Source: a bacterium
GTDB taxonomy: Bacteria > Vulcanimicrobiota > Vulcanimicrobiia > Vulcanimicrobiales > Vulcanimicrobiaceae
Direction: 5' to 3'
Length of the DNA: 64,000 nt
Assembly (NCBI GenBank): GCA_021805775.1
Contig: JAJZED010000009.1
Coordinates: 1-64,000 of the forward strand
In this document: one piece after another, positions 28,790-37,381 of the stretch
Numbering within the stretch: position 1 is the first letter of the stretch
How the letters are laid out: the number at the start of each line of letters is the position of its first letter
Made by a program: the position numbers and the translations under genes
The notes under the pieces: model-generated
Told to the model about the DNA's origin: nothing
The model's database searches: none
What the model saw: only the letters and a program-made list of their open reading frames with translations

Positions 28790-30220
28790 CTAAAAGAGAT
28801 TCCAGAGAAATTGGTTGTAGACTTCGTGGTGATATTGCACTTCTTGCGGCTTCACGATCGTGCCCAAGAGGCGCGGACAACGGTCGGCGCTGGCCTGCTT
28901 CAGTTCGGCATATTTCGCTTGAACCTCGGCGCCGAAGAGTTTCGTCACCCACTCCGACTCACGAAAATGCGCGAGCGCGTCGTAGATATTATCGGGGAGA
29001 AATCGATCCGCTTGACGGAGATTACGAAGCTTGCTGATGCTCCCTTCGAGACCGGTCTTAAAGACGGAGAGCAGCACCATGTACGGGTTGGCATCCGGGC
29101 CGACCGAGCGCACCTCGACGCGCGCGCTTCCTTCGTTGCCGATAGGAACGCGGATCATCGATCCGCGATCGACGGCCGAGGCCTTAATTTGGTTCGGTGC
29201 TTCAAAGTGCGGGTCGAGACGCCGATAGGCATTGACGCTTGCATTGAGCGCGAGGCAAATATCGTTGCCGTGCGTGAGCAGACGGTCGATAAATTGCCAC
29301 GCGAAGGTGCTGATTTTTTCTTGCCCTTTGGGATCCCAGAAAATGTTTTTCCCGTTTTTCTTTACCGAAACGTTCGTATGCATGCCGCTGCCGTTGACGC
29401 CGATGACGGGTTTAGGCAGAAAACTCGCCGTCATTCCCAAGCGCGTTGCGACTTGGCGGCAGATGAGCTTATACAGCTGAATTTGGTCGGCGGCCGCAAC
29501 GACTTCGCCATATCCATAGTTAATCTCGAACTGCGACGGTGCGACCTCCGGGTGATCTTTTTCGTTCTCAAAACCCATCGCGCGTTGCACTTCGGCGACC
29601 ATATCGATAAACGTGCGCAGCGAATCTCCAGGCAGCGAGTGGTAATAGCCGCCGGTATTGACATATTCGAATTTCGCGGTTTCGTGATAACGACGCTCGG
29701 CATCGAGCCCTTGAAAAAGGAAGCCTTCGATCTCGTTGGCGGCGTTGAGCGTATAACCGTTTTTCGTGAATTGCTCGGATGCGAATTTCTTGAGCGACCC
29801 GCGAACGTCGCCGGCAAACGGCTTGCCGCCGCGGTCGATGACGTCGGCGAAAACGAGCACTTTACCGGGGCCAAAGATATCGGCCGGCGCCCAATAGAAC
29901 GCGCTCCAATCGAGAAAGAGCCGCAGATCGCTCTCGCGTTGGGCGGTAAATCCGCGAATCGAAGAACCGTCGAAGGTGAGATTGTCGTGCGACTTCAACA
30001 AGAATTTCTTATCGTAGTCGAGCATATGCAAGCGCCCTTCAAGATCGCTAAAGAGCACGGTGACCGCCTTGATACGGTGCTCTTCCTGAAGATACGCTAA
30101 ACGTTCGGCTTGCAGCGTCGCGGGTGCAACCCGGTCCTTGCGCTGCTGCTTGGCGCGAAGATTCAATTCTTCGAGCTCGGTATACGAGAGAGTCAGGAAC
30201 TCACGCAATTCGCTACTCAT
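28790..30220 (-). CDS. glnA: Glutamine synthetase, type I
   Basis: This enzyme makes glutamine from glutamate, ammonia and ATP. At 476 residues it fits GS type I. The N-terminal beta-grasp segment VTVLFSDLEGRLHML, the FDGSSIRGF loop, NEIEGFLF (metal ligands), and VNGSGMHTNVSVKKNGKN (ATP and substrate site) are visible. An NIYDAL segment near residue 400 places a Tyr where GS-I enzymes can be adenylylated, but no adenylyltransferase is present here. The frame stays open 25 codons further, but MSSELREFLTLSY is the better start. The C-terminus (YHHEVYNQFLWNLF) is unusual. Confidence 0.93.
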   Translation of the reverse strand: MSSELREFLTLSYTELEELNLRAKQQRKDRVAPATLQAERLAYLQEEHRIKAVTVLFSDLEGRLHMLDYDKKFLLKSHDNLTFDGSSIRGFTAQRESDLRLFLDWSAFYWAPADIFGPGKVLVFADVIDRGGKPFAGDVRGSLKKFASEQFTKNGYTLNAANEIEGFLFQGLDAERRYHETAKFEYVNTGGYYHSLPGDSLRTFIDMVAEVQRAMGFENEKDHPEVAPSQFEINYGYGEVVAAADQIQLYKLICRQVATRLGMTASFLPKPVIGVNGSGMHTNVSVKKNGKNIFWDPKGQEKISTFAWQFIDRLLTHGNDICLALNASVNAYRRLDPHFEAPNQIKASAVDRGSMIRVPIGNEGSARVEVRSVGPDANPYMVLLSVFKTGLEGSISKLRNLRQADRFLPDNIYDALAHFRESEWVTKLFGAEVQAKYAELKQASADRCPRLLGTIVKPQEVQYHHEVYNQFLWNLF

Positions 30221-30312
30221 GGGTGAGGGGTTGGCACGGCACCCCCGGTTCGCCTTTGTCCACTCGGTAAAGCCTCGCCGGAGCGCGCTCGCCAATCGGC
30301 GAAAGAGCCGCC

Positions 30313-30858
30313 ATGCTGATCCGCCGTCTCGCCGACTGCCCCGAGCTCCCCTGGCGCAACGGGGCGGGCACGACGCGCGAGCTATACCTCGCCGACTCCC
30401 TGCGCATAACCGTCGCGTCGGAGCGCAGCGAGGCGCCGTTCTCCGATTTTAGCGGCTGGTCGCGCACGATCGTGCCGCTCGGCGACGGTTTCTCTTTGCT
30501 TTTCGGGGAGCAGCGCGAGGTCAAGATCGCCGCGTTGAGCGCCTTCGCCTTTTCGGGCTCGGAGCGCGTTCGCGCGCGGCTCGCAGCCGGGCCGATCGAC
30601 GCCTTCAACATTATGACGCGTGACGGAACGCTTTCGCACCGGGCGATCTCGCTGCCGCTTGCGGCACCGCGTGCGGAGGAAATCTCCGCGATCGCGCTCT
30701 TTCTTCTCCGCGGCACGCTCTCGCTCGGAAACGAGGCGCTCGCCGCCGGAACCTTCGCGTTCGCCGAAGGGCGCGATGAGTGCGCCAACCTCGCGCGCAT
30801 CACGCTGCCGCCGGAGGCGTTCGCGCTCGCGTTCTCCGTCGAACGCAAGCACGGCTGA
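30313..30858 (+). CDS. HutD/Ves-family protein
   Basis: The 181-residue cupin-like protein has the family opening LPWRNGAGTTREL, then RITVASERSEAPFSDFSGWSRTIVPLGDGF, which is the HutD/Ves signature. HutD is found in histidine-utilisation operons where it may set an upper level of operon activity; Ves is a related E. coli protein. No hut gene is near here. It runs divergently from glnA with about 90 bp between the two starts, so a nitrogen-related shared control region is possible but unproven. Confidence 0.85.
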   Translation: MLIRRLADCPELPWRNGAGTTRELYLADSLRITVASERSEAPFSDFSGWSRTIVPLGDGFSLLFGEQREVKIAALSAFAFSGSERVRARLAAGPIDAFNIMTRDGTLSHRAISLPLAAPRAEEISAIALFLLRGTLSLGNEALAAGTFAFAEGRDECANLARITLPPEAFALAFSVERKHG

Positions 30859-30893
30859 AACAATTTGCAGCGCCGCTCGGTAAGGCGGGCAAG

Positions 30894-31739
30894 ATGAATT
30901 CACCGACAGGTTTTTTTATTCGCGCCCTCGCGCTCGCCGCGGCAACGATCTGCACCGGTATCGCGTCGCCCGCAGGCGCCGCCACGCCGCCCTCGGCGGC
31001 GCAGTATTATCGCGACGCGCTCGCGATCATGGAACGTCAACCGACGCCGCCGTTTCTGACGTTTCAAACGATGATGACGCTGCACGACCATCCGCCGACA
31101 TGGGATATCTCTCGCTTGCGGACGAGCGACGGTAGCGAAAGTTCGCGCGAATTACCGCACGGTAAATGGGAGACGGAGACGAGCGGAGGGATCGATCCCA
31201 CATGGCTGGGCGTCAGTAAGATCGTTCGCTACGGGCTCGACATCGCGCAGGCGCAGAACGCTTCCAACGCACCGGCGAAAAACGCCGCAAAAATGCCGCC
31301 CGGACTGAAGACGATCGCGATCGTTACCGCCGTCGCACCGCACGATTATCGCATTACCGACCGCGGCGCGGCGATCTGCCCGAACGGCGCGCCCGGACAC
31401 GCGCTGCACTTCGAGGCGATTCGCAACAAACAACGCCGGCTCTTAACCCACGTCGTTATCGAGAGCGCAACGGGGCGCTTCTGCGAGATGCGTTTCTCGT
31501 TCGCCGGTTCGCTCGTCGCCGTCGGCGTCTCGGGATATCTCGCACTTCATTTCGGCGAGAGCGCCGACTACTGGCTCGTTCGCGACGCGCGCTTCGTGAT
31601 TGGGTTTCGCTCGTTCGGACTGCAGGTCTCGCAACTTACCGTGGGCTTGGCGTTCCAACACGTCGCCGCCCCGGCGACGCTGCCGGCGGTCGATTTCGCG
31701 CCGATACCGTCACCGGCACCGGCGCGAGGCAACCGCTAG
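30894..31739 (+). CDS. Secreted protein, paralogue family A copy 1
   Basis: The 281-residue protein has a signal peptide (to about residue 29; IASPAGAA). The mature part opens PSAAQYYRDALAIMERQPTPP. A shared core reads PPGLKTIAIVTAVAPHDYRI, DRGAAICPNGAPGHALHFEA and later FCEMRFSFAGSLVAVGVSGY. The same blocks recur in the same order in the gene at 32191-33120, so these are tandem paralogues. I do not recognise the family. The frame is open further upstream through the hutD-like gene, but the ATG directly before the signal peptide is the sensible start. Its stop shares a CTAG with the convergent small gene. Confidence 0.8.
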   Translation: MNSPTGFFIRALALAAATICTGIASPAGAATPPSAAQYYRDALAIMERQPTPPFLTFQTMMTLHDHPPTWDISRLRTSDGSESSRELPHGKWETETSGGIDPTWLGVSKIVRYGLDIAQAQNASNAPAKNAAKMPPGLKTIAIVTAVAPHDYRITDRGAAICPNGAPGHALHFEAIRNKQRRLLTHVVIESATGRFCEMRFSFAGSLVAVGVSGYLALHFGESADYWLVRDARFVIGFRSFGLQVSQLTVGLAFQHVAAPATLPAVDFAPIPSPAPARGNR

Positions 31740-32032
31740 CGGCGGGTGACCGCGAGGACCGGCGTCTTGCCGGCGATGATCGAGACGCGCAGCTGCTGGT
31801 GCGGCTTCACGTTGGAGAAGCTCGCGTTGCCGGTAGCGGTCAGCGTGGTCTCCATGCCGTTGGGGAGCAGCACGAGGGCGTGTCGCGCATCTTTGACGGC
31901 TTCAACTTTGACGACATAGGTGCCGTCGGGGACGAGCGAGGCGTTGACCGTCGCGGCCGATGCGAGGCTCGGAGCGATCAAGGCGCTGAGGAAAACGGCG
32001 CCGATCGAACGGCGTACGATTGAAACGGACAT
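31736..32032 (-). CDS. Small secreted protein of unknown family (98 residues)
   Basis: The protein has a signal peptide (SIVRRSIGAVFLSALIAPS, cut near ASA) and a short mature domain of about 70 residues predicted as beta strands: TYVVKVEAVKDARHALVLLP, then TLTATGNASF and QLRVSIIAGKTPVLAV. AAGGAA lies six bases before the chosen ATG; a longer form starting at 32119 lacks a ribosome site and would bury the signal peptide. It lies between, and opposite to, the two paralogous secreted genes, and its stop overlaps that of copy 1. No family recognised. Confidence 0.75.
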   Translation of the reverse strand: MSVSIVRRSIGAVFLSALIAPSLASAATVNASLVPDGTYVVKVEAVKDARHALVLLPNGMETTLTATGNASFSNVKPHQQLRVSIIAGKTPVLAVTRR

Positions 32033-32109
32033 GAGGGTTCCTTGCAGTTGGTGGAGGGGATGCATCGATCTTCCTCTTTTTGCAAGTGCCCGACTACGAC
32101 GTTCCGCAG

Positions 32110-32160
32110 AATCCTTCATGAACGTTACGTTATTTTTACATTATGGCGCCTTTTCTCGTT
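32110..32160 (+). promoter_or_regulatory. AT-rich promoter-like stretch in the divergent gap
   Basis: Within the 158-bp gap between the small secreted gene and paralogue copy 2, an AT-rich run (ACGTTATTTTTACATTATGG at 32125-32144) contrasts with the GC-rich surroundings. It offers TACATTAT as a possible -10 for the rightward gene. No convincing -35 is seen. Confidence 0.3.
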
Positions 32161-32190
32161 GAAACATCGGTTGCCACCGGGCGGTAAGCC

Positions 32191-33120
32191 GTGCGTATGA
32201 CCTACCGCTCGCTGAAATTGACCGCTCTTGCCGCCCTTGCGGCCGCTCTTCTCGCCATCGCGCCGCCCGCGCGCGCGGCGGCCCCTTCGGCGACCACCTA
32301 CTACGAGGCGGCGATCGCCGCGATGCAACGGCTGCCGGAGCCTCCGGCCGCGATCTTCACCACGCAATTTCACTCAAACGCTCTTGCCTACTACCTCACC
32401 ACGACGAAGGGCGGGTACACGATCCTCGAGGTCCAGTGGGGAGGCAACGTCGCTGCGCTCGGAAACGAACGCTATCGTACCTGGATGCGAGCGCGCAGCG
32501 ACCGTACGCTCAACGTCGATGCGAAGGGAAAGCACTACTACAGCACCTCACCGGTCTACGTTCCGACATGGCCGGGTGCGTACGATTTCCTCCGCTACGG
32601 TTGGGGCGGCAAAGGGTCGCCGAATAAGGCGGTCCACCCGACGGTGACCCCGCCGCCGGGACTAAAAACGATCGCCGTCGTCTCGGCGATCAGCCCCGGT
32701 GCCTATCACATCGAAGACCGCGGAGCCGCGCTCTGCCCCGATGGTTCGGCGGGGCACGCACTTCACCTCACCGCGCTCTACGATCCCACCGTTCACACGT
32801 TGAGCCGCGTCGTCATCGATGCAAAAACGATGCGCATCTGTTCGTTGCGTTTCAACATCCGTGAATCGATGGTCGCCGTATCGCTCGGCGGATACGTGCA
32901 GATGAACTTCGGCGAGGTCGGCGACTATTGGATGGTCCGCACGTCAAAGATCGAGATTGCTATCCACGCGCTCGGCATTCAAGTCAAACACGGCAGCGCG
33001 ACGATCGCGTATTCGGCGATGACGTTTCCGCCCTCGATCCCGCGCTCGCTGGTGACACCGCCGTCGCCCTCGCCCTCGCCGACAGCCTCGCCGACAGCAT
33101 CGCCGAGGGCATCGCCGTAG
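32191..33120 (+). CDS. Secreted protein, paralogue family A copy 2, with Pro/Ser/Thr tail
   Basis: The 309-residue protein has a signal peptide (LTALAALAAALLAIAPPARA). The mature domain matches copy 1 block for block: PSATTYYEAAIAAMQRLPEPP, PPGLKTIAVVSAISPGAYHI, DRGAALCPDGSAGHALHLTA, ICSLRFNIRESMVAVSLGGY. A C-terminal tail PSPSPSPTASPTASPRASP is encoded by imperfect tandem repeats. The start is GTG at 32191 or ATG at 32197. The stop codon abuts a 24-bp tandem array. Family and function unknown; an exported, probably wall-spanning or surface role is inferred from the tail. Confidence 0.8.
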   Translation: MRMTYRSLKLTALAALAAALLAIAPPARAAAPSATTYYEAAIAAMQRLPEPPAAIFTTQFHSNALAYYLTTTKGGYTILEVQWGGNVAALGNERYRTWMRARSDRTLNVDAKGKHYYSTSPVYVPTWPGAYDFLRYGWGGKGSPNKAVHPTVTPPPGLKTIAVVSAISPGAYHIEDRGAALCPDGSAGHALHLTALYDPTVHTLSRVVIDAKTMRICSLRFNIRESMVAVSLGGYVQMNFGEVGDYWMVRTSKIEIAIHALGIQVKHGSATIAYSAMTFPPSIPRSLVTPPSPSPSPTASPTASPRASP

Positions 33121-33264
33121 CGCCGCTCTGTCAGCCCGAGTAGGCGCCGCTCTGTCAGCCCGAGTAGGCGCCGCTCTGTCAGCTCGAGTAGGCGCCGCTC
33201 TGTCAGCCCGAGTAGGCGCCGCTCTGTCAGCCCGAGTAGGCGCCGCTCTGTCAGCCCGAGTAGG
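33121..33264. repeat. Six tandem 24-bp half-units of the palindromic repeat
   Basis: Units start at 33121, 33145, 33169, 33193, 33217 and 33241. All are identical except for one C-to-T in the third. Each holds TGTCAGCCCGAGTAGGCGCC, the left half of a full element. The array begins on the base after a stop codon and ends in a full palindromic element with the stem GGCGCC-GCA-GGCGCC (about 33263-33277). Confidence 0.95.
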
Positions 33265-33645
33265 CGCCGCAGGCGCCGTATCGAGGGCATCTTCCCGCGC
33301 CTCGATACGGTTGCTTCGCAACCTACTCGGCGTGACAACGCAACTGCCTGCGCGAGCGGAGCCTGCGTGCACCCGACGAGCGCTTAAGCGAGCGGCGAGG
33401 ACCCTGACATTGCTTGTCCGAGCCGCGAGCGTCTAGCGAGGAGCGGTGCAGCGCAGGCGAACGCAAGCGAACGCATCCGCCTCGATACGGTTGCTTCGCA
33501 ACCTACTCGGCGTGACAACGCAACCTACTCGGCGTGACAACGCAACCTACTCGGCATGACAATTGCGCGGCGCCTCGATACGGTTGCTTCGCAACCTACT
33601 CGGCGTGACAAGCGCTACTCGGCGGGACAATTGCGCGGCGCGAAC
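33265..33645. repeat. Second cluster of palindromic dispersed repeats
   Basis: Three exact copies of a 38-bp element start at 33300, 33480 and 33573. Each has the arms CCTCGATACG and TACTCGGCGTGACA around the stem GGTTGC-TTC-GCAACC. Half-units (CAACCTACTCGG(C)(G/A)TGACAA) follow at about 33520-33560 and near 33615. The 140 bp between the first two full copies hold a different GC-rich repeat-like sequence with GAGCG(A/T)GCG-type motifs and no open gene. The cluster fills the gap between the secreted paralogue and the MATE gene. Confidence 0.9.
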
Positions 33646-35037
33646 TCACACGAGGCGTTCGTGCGTACGGCGCTTCCAAAAGAATTCGTAGTAGCCGAAT
33701 TGGAGCGCAAGAACGACGCAGAACGAGAGCGCGTAGCCCATCCAAATGCCGTCGATACCGAACCGCTGCATTAACAAATACGCCGCCGGCACTTCGACGA
33801 GCCAGATCGACGCGATGCCGTTGAACATCGGTACGATCACGTCGCCCGACGAACGCACGACGCCGGAGATAACGCTGGAGTTCCCAAAGAGCACGTAACT
33901 CCAGAGCGTGATCGCCAGCAGCCCGGCGGCGATCTTCAACGTCGGCATATCGGTGATAAACCATCCGAGAATATCGTGGGCGAAAATATAACAGAGGACG
34001 ACGAGAAAACCGACCACGATGTAATTGAGGACGACCGCCGCTCGCACGACGCTGCGCAGGCGATCCTCTCGGCGCGCGCCGATGCATTGCGCGCCGAAGA
34101 TCGAGGCGGCGATTCCGAGCGATACCGCCGGAAATTGCACGTAACTTGCAACCTGATTGACCGCGCCGTATGCTGCAGTCGCCGACGGCCCGAAGCGATT
34201 GACGAATGTTATTACCGCGACTTCCGCTAGCGCGAAGAGCACTACCTGTATGCCGGTCGGAATGCCGATGCGTAAAACCGTCCAAAAGATCTTCCAATCG
34301 ACGATGAAATCGCGAAGCATCTCGCGGTCGAGTTGAAGCGGGTCGTTCCGAAAACGAAGAATAAGCAGCAGCCCGATCAACGCCAGGCTCTGCGCGATAA
34401 TCGATGCGACCGCGACGCTCACGACCCCGAGATGCGGCAACCCGAACCACCCGAGAATAAACGCCGGGGCGAGAGCGATGCTCAGAATCGTGGAAAACGT
34501 CAGCACGTAGAACGGCGTTTTCGCGTCGCCGACGCCACGCATCACCGTCGTGTACGTTATGTAGGGGAAAAGCACGGGCGAGAAAAGGAAGAGCACGCGC
34601 GCGTAACGGTCGGAATCGTGGATAATGCTCGCCGGCGTTCCAAGCGCTGCAAGCATGCTCGGAGAAAACAGTTCGCCGAGGATGGCGACGACGATTCCCA
34701 TCGCCAGCGTCGCCCCCAACACCGTCCCGGCTATTTTTTTGACTTTATGAATATCTTTCGCGCCGTACGCTTGCCCGATCAAAACGGTGCTGCCGCTGCC
34801 GATGCCGATCAAGAACGAAAAAAGCGCGAAAATAATCGGGAAGACCGCCGAAACCGCAGCGAGCGCCTCAACGCCGATCAAGCGACCGAGAAAGATGCTC
34901 CCGAACGTCCCCGATGCCGATTGCATGATGTTGCTGAGCATTAACGGCACGAGAAAAAGCGCGAGGCTTTTCCACATCGGTTTGCTCTCGTCGAGCGGAT
35001 CGAACCCGCCGCGGCGCGCCGGTACACTCGTTGCCAT
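33646..35037 (-). CDS. MATE-family multidrug efflux transporter
   Basis: The 463-residue protein has twelve predicted membrane segments in two six-helix halves with the MATE internal repeat. It opens with a short cytosolic leader and PLMLSNIMQSASGTFGSIFLGRLIG. Conserved positions include IGSGSTVLIGQAYGAKD in the first half and SLGIAASIFGAQCIGARR in the second. MATE pumps export cationic drugs and toxins in exchange for Na+ or H+. The ATG lies about 80 bp from the divergent rqcP start. The substrate cannot be told from sequence. Downstream lies the repeat cluster. Confidence 0.93.
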   Translation of the reverse strand: MATSVPARRGGFDPLDESKPMWKSLALFLVPLMLSNIMQSASGTFGSIFLGRLIGVEALAAVSAVFPIIFALFSFLIGIGSGSTVLIGQAYGAKDIHKVKKIAGTVLGATLAMGIVVAILGELFSPSMLAALGTPASIIHDSDRYARVLFLFSPVLFPYITYTTVMRGVGDAKTPFYVLTFSTILSIALAPAFILGWFGLPHLGVVSVAVASIIAQSLALIGLLLILRFRNDPLQLDREMLRDFIVDWKIFWTVLRIGIPTGIQVVLFALAEVAVITFVNRFGPSATAAYGAVNQVASYVQFPAVSLGIAASIFGAQCIGARREDRLRSVVRAAVVLNYIVVGFLVVLCYIFAHDILGWFITDMPTLKIAAGLLAITLWSYVLFGNSSVISGVVRSSGDVIVPMFNGIASIWLVEVPAAYLLMQRFGIDGIWMGYALSFCVVLALQFGYYEFFWKRRTHERLV

Positions 35038-35117
35038 TCACCGTGCGTTCGCGGAGGAGCGACGAGCAACCCTCTTCGGCGAAGGTGATCGCCGAGCGGG
35101 CGCGCATTATCGTGCGT

Positions 35118-35393
35118 ATGCGGCTCGATAAATTTCTCAAAGTCGCCCGGCTGGCAAAGCGACGTAGCGAAGCGCACGAAGCGCTCGAACACGGCCGCAT
35201 CCTGCGCGACGGGAAAACGTTGAAGCCCGGCCAGCGCGTCGCCGTCGGCGACATGCTGGAGATTCATTACGTTCACCGCGTCGTCGTGGTTCGCGTGCTC
35301 GAGGTTCCGTTGCGCGTCACACCCGCGGTCGTGCCCGCCGCCCTCTACGAAGTCGTCGAGACGCGGCGCGAGCAACCCGACGAGTGGATATAG
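35118..35393 (+). CDS. rqcP: S4-domain ribosome quality-control protein RqcP/HslR-like
   Basis: The 91-residue protein opens MRLDKFLKVARLAKRRSEAHE, an S4 RNA-binding domain, and continues with RILRDGKTLKPGQRVAVGDML. That N-terminus is characteristic of RqcP (YabO), which works with RqcH to tail stalled peptides with alanine on the 50S subunit; HslR is the close relative. The open frame reaches further upstream, but the extension is low-quality sequence that overlaps the MATE gene 5' end. RqcH is not in this window. It is ten bases before whiA. Confidence 0.88.
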   Translation: MRLDKFLKVARLAKRRSEAHEALEHGRILRDGKTLKPGQRVAVGDMLEIHYVHRVVVVRVLEVPLRVTPAVVPAALYEVVETRREQPDEWI

Positions 35394-35403
35394 AGCGCGC
35401 TCG

Positions 35404-36267
35404 ATGAATGCATCGCTCTCGACCGACGCAAAAGATGCGCTCGCGCGCGAGATGCCCGGTCCCGAGCATTGTCGGCACACCCTGCTCGGGGCCCTCGTGA
35501 CCTACGGCGCGGTGCGCGGGCGCTTTCACACGCAGCGTAACGCCGTGGCGCGGTTGTTCTGGTCCTTGCTCCCCGATCGTAAATCGTTCGTCATCGAGTC
35601 GCAGCCCGTCAAGCGGCTTCGCGGCGGCGTAGACTACAACATTCGCATTCCGGACGAATTTCTCAGAACGGCAAGCAAGCCGCGACGACGTTGCGATCGC
35701 ATCATGGAGGCGCGAGCGGCCTTCCTTACAAGCGGCTCGCTCGCGGCTGAAAGCGCCGGTTACCATCTCGAATTTACGCCGCACGATGCGACGCTAGCCA
35801 CGCGGCTCGAAAATTTGCTTGCCGGGCTCGGCTATCCCCCCAAGCGCACGAAGCGAAAAACGCGCGACGTACTCTACTACAAGCACTCCGACACCATCGT
35901 CGAATTGCTGACGCTGTTGGGCGCCCATCGGACGGTACTCGCGCTGGAAGATATTCGCGCGATGCGCGAAACGAAGAACCGCATCCATCGCTTGGTAAAC
36001 ACCGAGGCCGCCAACCTCGACCGCAGCGCCGGCGCGGCGGCGAGCCAACGCCGGCTCGTGCTCGAGATCTCGCGCGAACACGGACTCAAATCCCTCTCTC
36101 CGGCGCTGCGAGAGGTCGCCGAACTGCGCCTCAAATACCCCGAAGCCGCCTTAGCCGAAATCGGGGCACGCTGCGAACCGCCGGTCTCCAAACCGACGGT
36201 CCAGAGCCGCTTCTCGGCGTTAGCTCGCCACCTCGGGCGCCTGCGCGGCGAGGGTTCGGGCACGTGA
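35404..36267 (+). CDS. whiA: DNA-binding protein WhiA
   Basis: WhiA (287 residues) has a LAGLIDADG-like N-terminal domain (to about residue 195) and a C-terminal helix-turn-helix. HTLLGALVTYGAVRG, KTRDVLYYKHSDTIVELLTL, and NRIHRLVNTEAANLDRSA are diagnostic. It controls sporulation genes in Streptomyces and division/segregation in Bacillus. In those groups it sits in the rapZ-yvcK-whiA block. Here it follows rqcP and precedes the glycolytic genes, with neither partner present. Ten bp after rqcP suggests co-transcription. Confidence 0.92.
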   Translation: MNASLSTDAKDALAREMPGPEHCRHTLLGALVTYGAVRGRFHTQRNAVARLFWSLLPDRKSFVIESQPVKRLRGGVDYNIRIPDEFLRTASKPRRRCDRIMEARAAFLTSGSLAAESAGYHLEFTPHDATLATRLENLLAGLGYPPKRTKRKTRDVLYYKHSDTIVELLTLLGAHRTVLALEDIRAMRETKNRIHRLVNTEAANLDRSAGAAASQRRLVLEISREHGLKSLSPALREVAELRLKYPEAALAEIGARCEPPVSKPTVQSRFSALARHLGRLRGEGSGT

Positions 36268-36369
36268 GGAAGGGGCGACCGCTCGCGACCCGGTAAAAGT
36301 ACGGGTCAGCGGCTCGCCGCCTTCGCAGCGGGCGCTCTGGACGTGCTTTCTTTTACAACGGAGTACTGC

Positions 36370-37377
36370 ATGCGCATCGGCATCAACGGCTTCGGCCGCA
36401 TCGGACGGAATTTCACTAAAGCGCTGCTCGAGCGCCACCCGGAGATCGAGATCGTCGCCGTGAACGATCTCACCAGCGCCGCCGAATGCGCGCACCTCTT
36501 CAAACACGACAGTAACTACGGCACCTATCCGGGCACCGTCTCCGCATCGGCCGCTGAAATGACCATCGACGGGCGGCGGATCGCGGTGATCGCCGAGCGC
36601 GACCCGGCGAAGCTTCCCTGGAAGCAACACGGAGTCGACGTCGTGATCGAATCGACCGGGCTCTTTACCGATGCGGCGAAGGCGCGCGCCCATATCGACG
36701 GCGGCGGCGCGAAGAAAGTCATCATTTCGGCGCCGGCAAAAGGCGAAGATATCACCGTCGTCCTCGGCGTCAACGAAAAATCATACGACCCGGCGAAGCA
36801 CCATATTATCTCCAACGCTTCGTGCACCACGAATTGCCTCGCGACTGCGGTCAAGCCGATCGTCGACGGTCTCGGTTGGGTGAAGGGCTTCATGACGACC
36901 GTGCATTCCTACACCAACGACCAGAATATCCTCGACGCACCGCATAAGGATCTGCGGCGCGCCCGCAACGCGGCGACGAACATCGTGCCGACGAGCACGG
37001 GAGCGGCGAAAGCGCTTTACCTCACGATTCCCGAAATCGAAGGAACCTTCGACGGCTTCGCCCTGCGCGTTCCCACGCCGACGGTCTCGATGATCTATCT
37101 CGTCGCTCAGGTGAAGAAAGCGACGACGAAGGACGAGCTCAACGCCCTTCTACGCAAAGCCGCACACGGCGAGCTCAAAGAGTACGTGCAGTTCTGCGAA
37201 GAAGAGCTCGTGTCGAGCGATTTCAAGAAATCGCCGTACAGCTCGATTATCGACTCGGGCCTGAACAATGCCAACGGCGATCTCATTCAGCTCGCTGCAT
37301 GGTACGACAACGAGTGGGGCTACTCGTGCCGGCTTGCCGACCTTACGTCGCTGGTGCTGCATAGCCTGAAGGCCTAG
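36370..37377 (+). CDS. gap: Glyceraldehyde-3-phosphate dehydrogenase, type I
   Basis: The enzyme (335 residues) oxidises glyceraldehyde 3-phosphate to 1,3-bisphosphoglycerate. NAD-binding [12 protein letters not shown] opens the protein, and the catalytic Cys about 152 sits in [29 protein letters not shown] and [11 protein letters not shown] are also present. GGAG lies eight bases before this ATG; an in-frame ATG nine codons earlier is less likely. First gene of gap-pgk-tpiA-gpmI, with pgk four bases downstream. Confidence 0.97.
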   Translation: MRIGINGFGRIGRNFTKALLERHPEIEIVAVNDLTSAAECAHLFKHDSNYGTYPGTVSASAAEMTIDGRRIAVIAERDPAKLPWKQHGVDVVIESTGLFTDAAKARAHIDGGGAKKVIISAPAKGEDITVVLGVNEKSYDPAKHHIISNASCTTNCLATAVKPIVDGLGWVKGFMTTVHSYTNDQNILDAPHKDLRRARNAATNIVPTSTGAAKALYLTIPEIEGTFDGFALRVPTPTVSMIYLVAQVKKATTKDELNALLRKAAHGELKEYVQFCEEELVSSDFKKSPYSSIIDSGLNNANGDLIQLAAWYDNEWGYSCRLADLTSLVLHSLKA

Positions 37378-37381
37378 CGTT

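Noticed and set aside
33338-33477. Possible small gene between the first two 38-bp elements
   Set aside because: The frames are short and made of repeat-like GAGCG motifs; no ribosome site and no hydrophobic or domain pattern.
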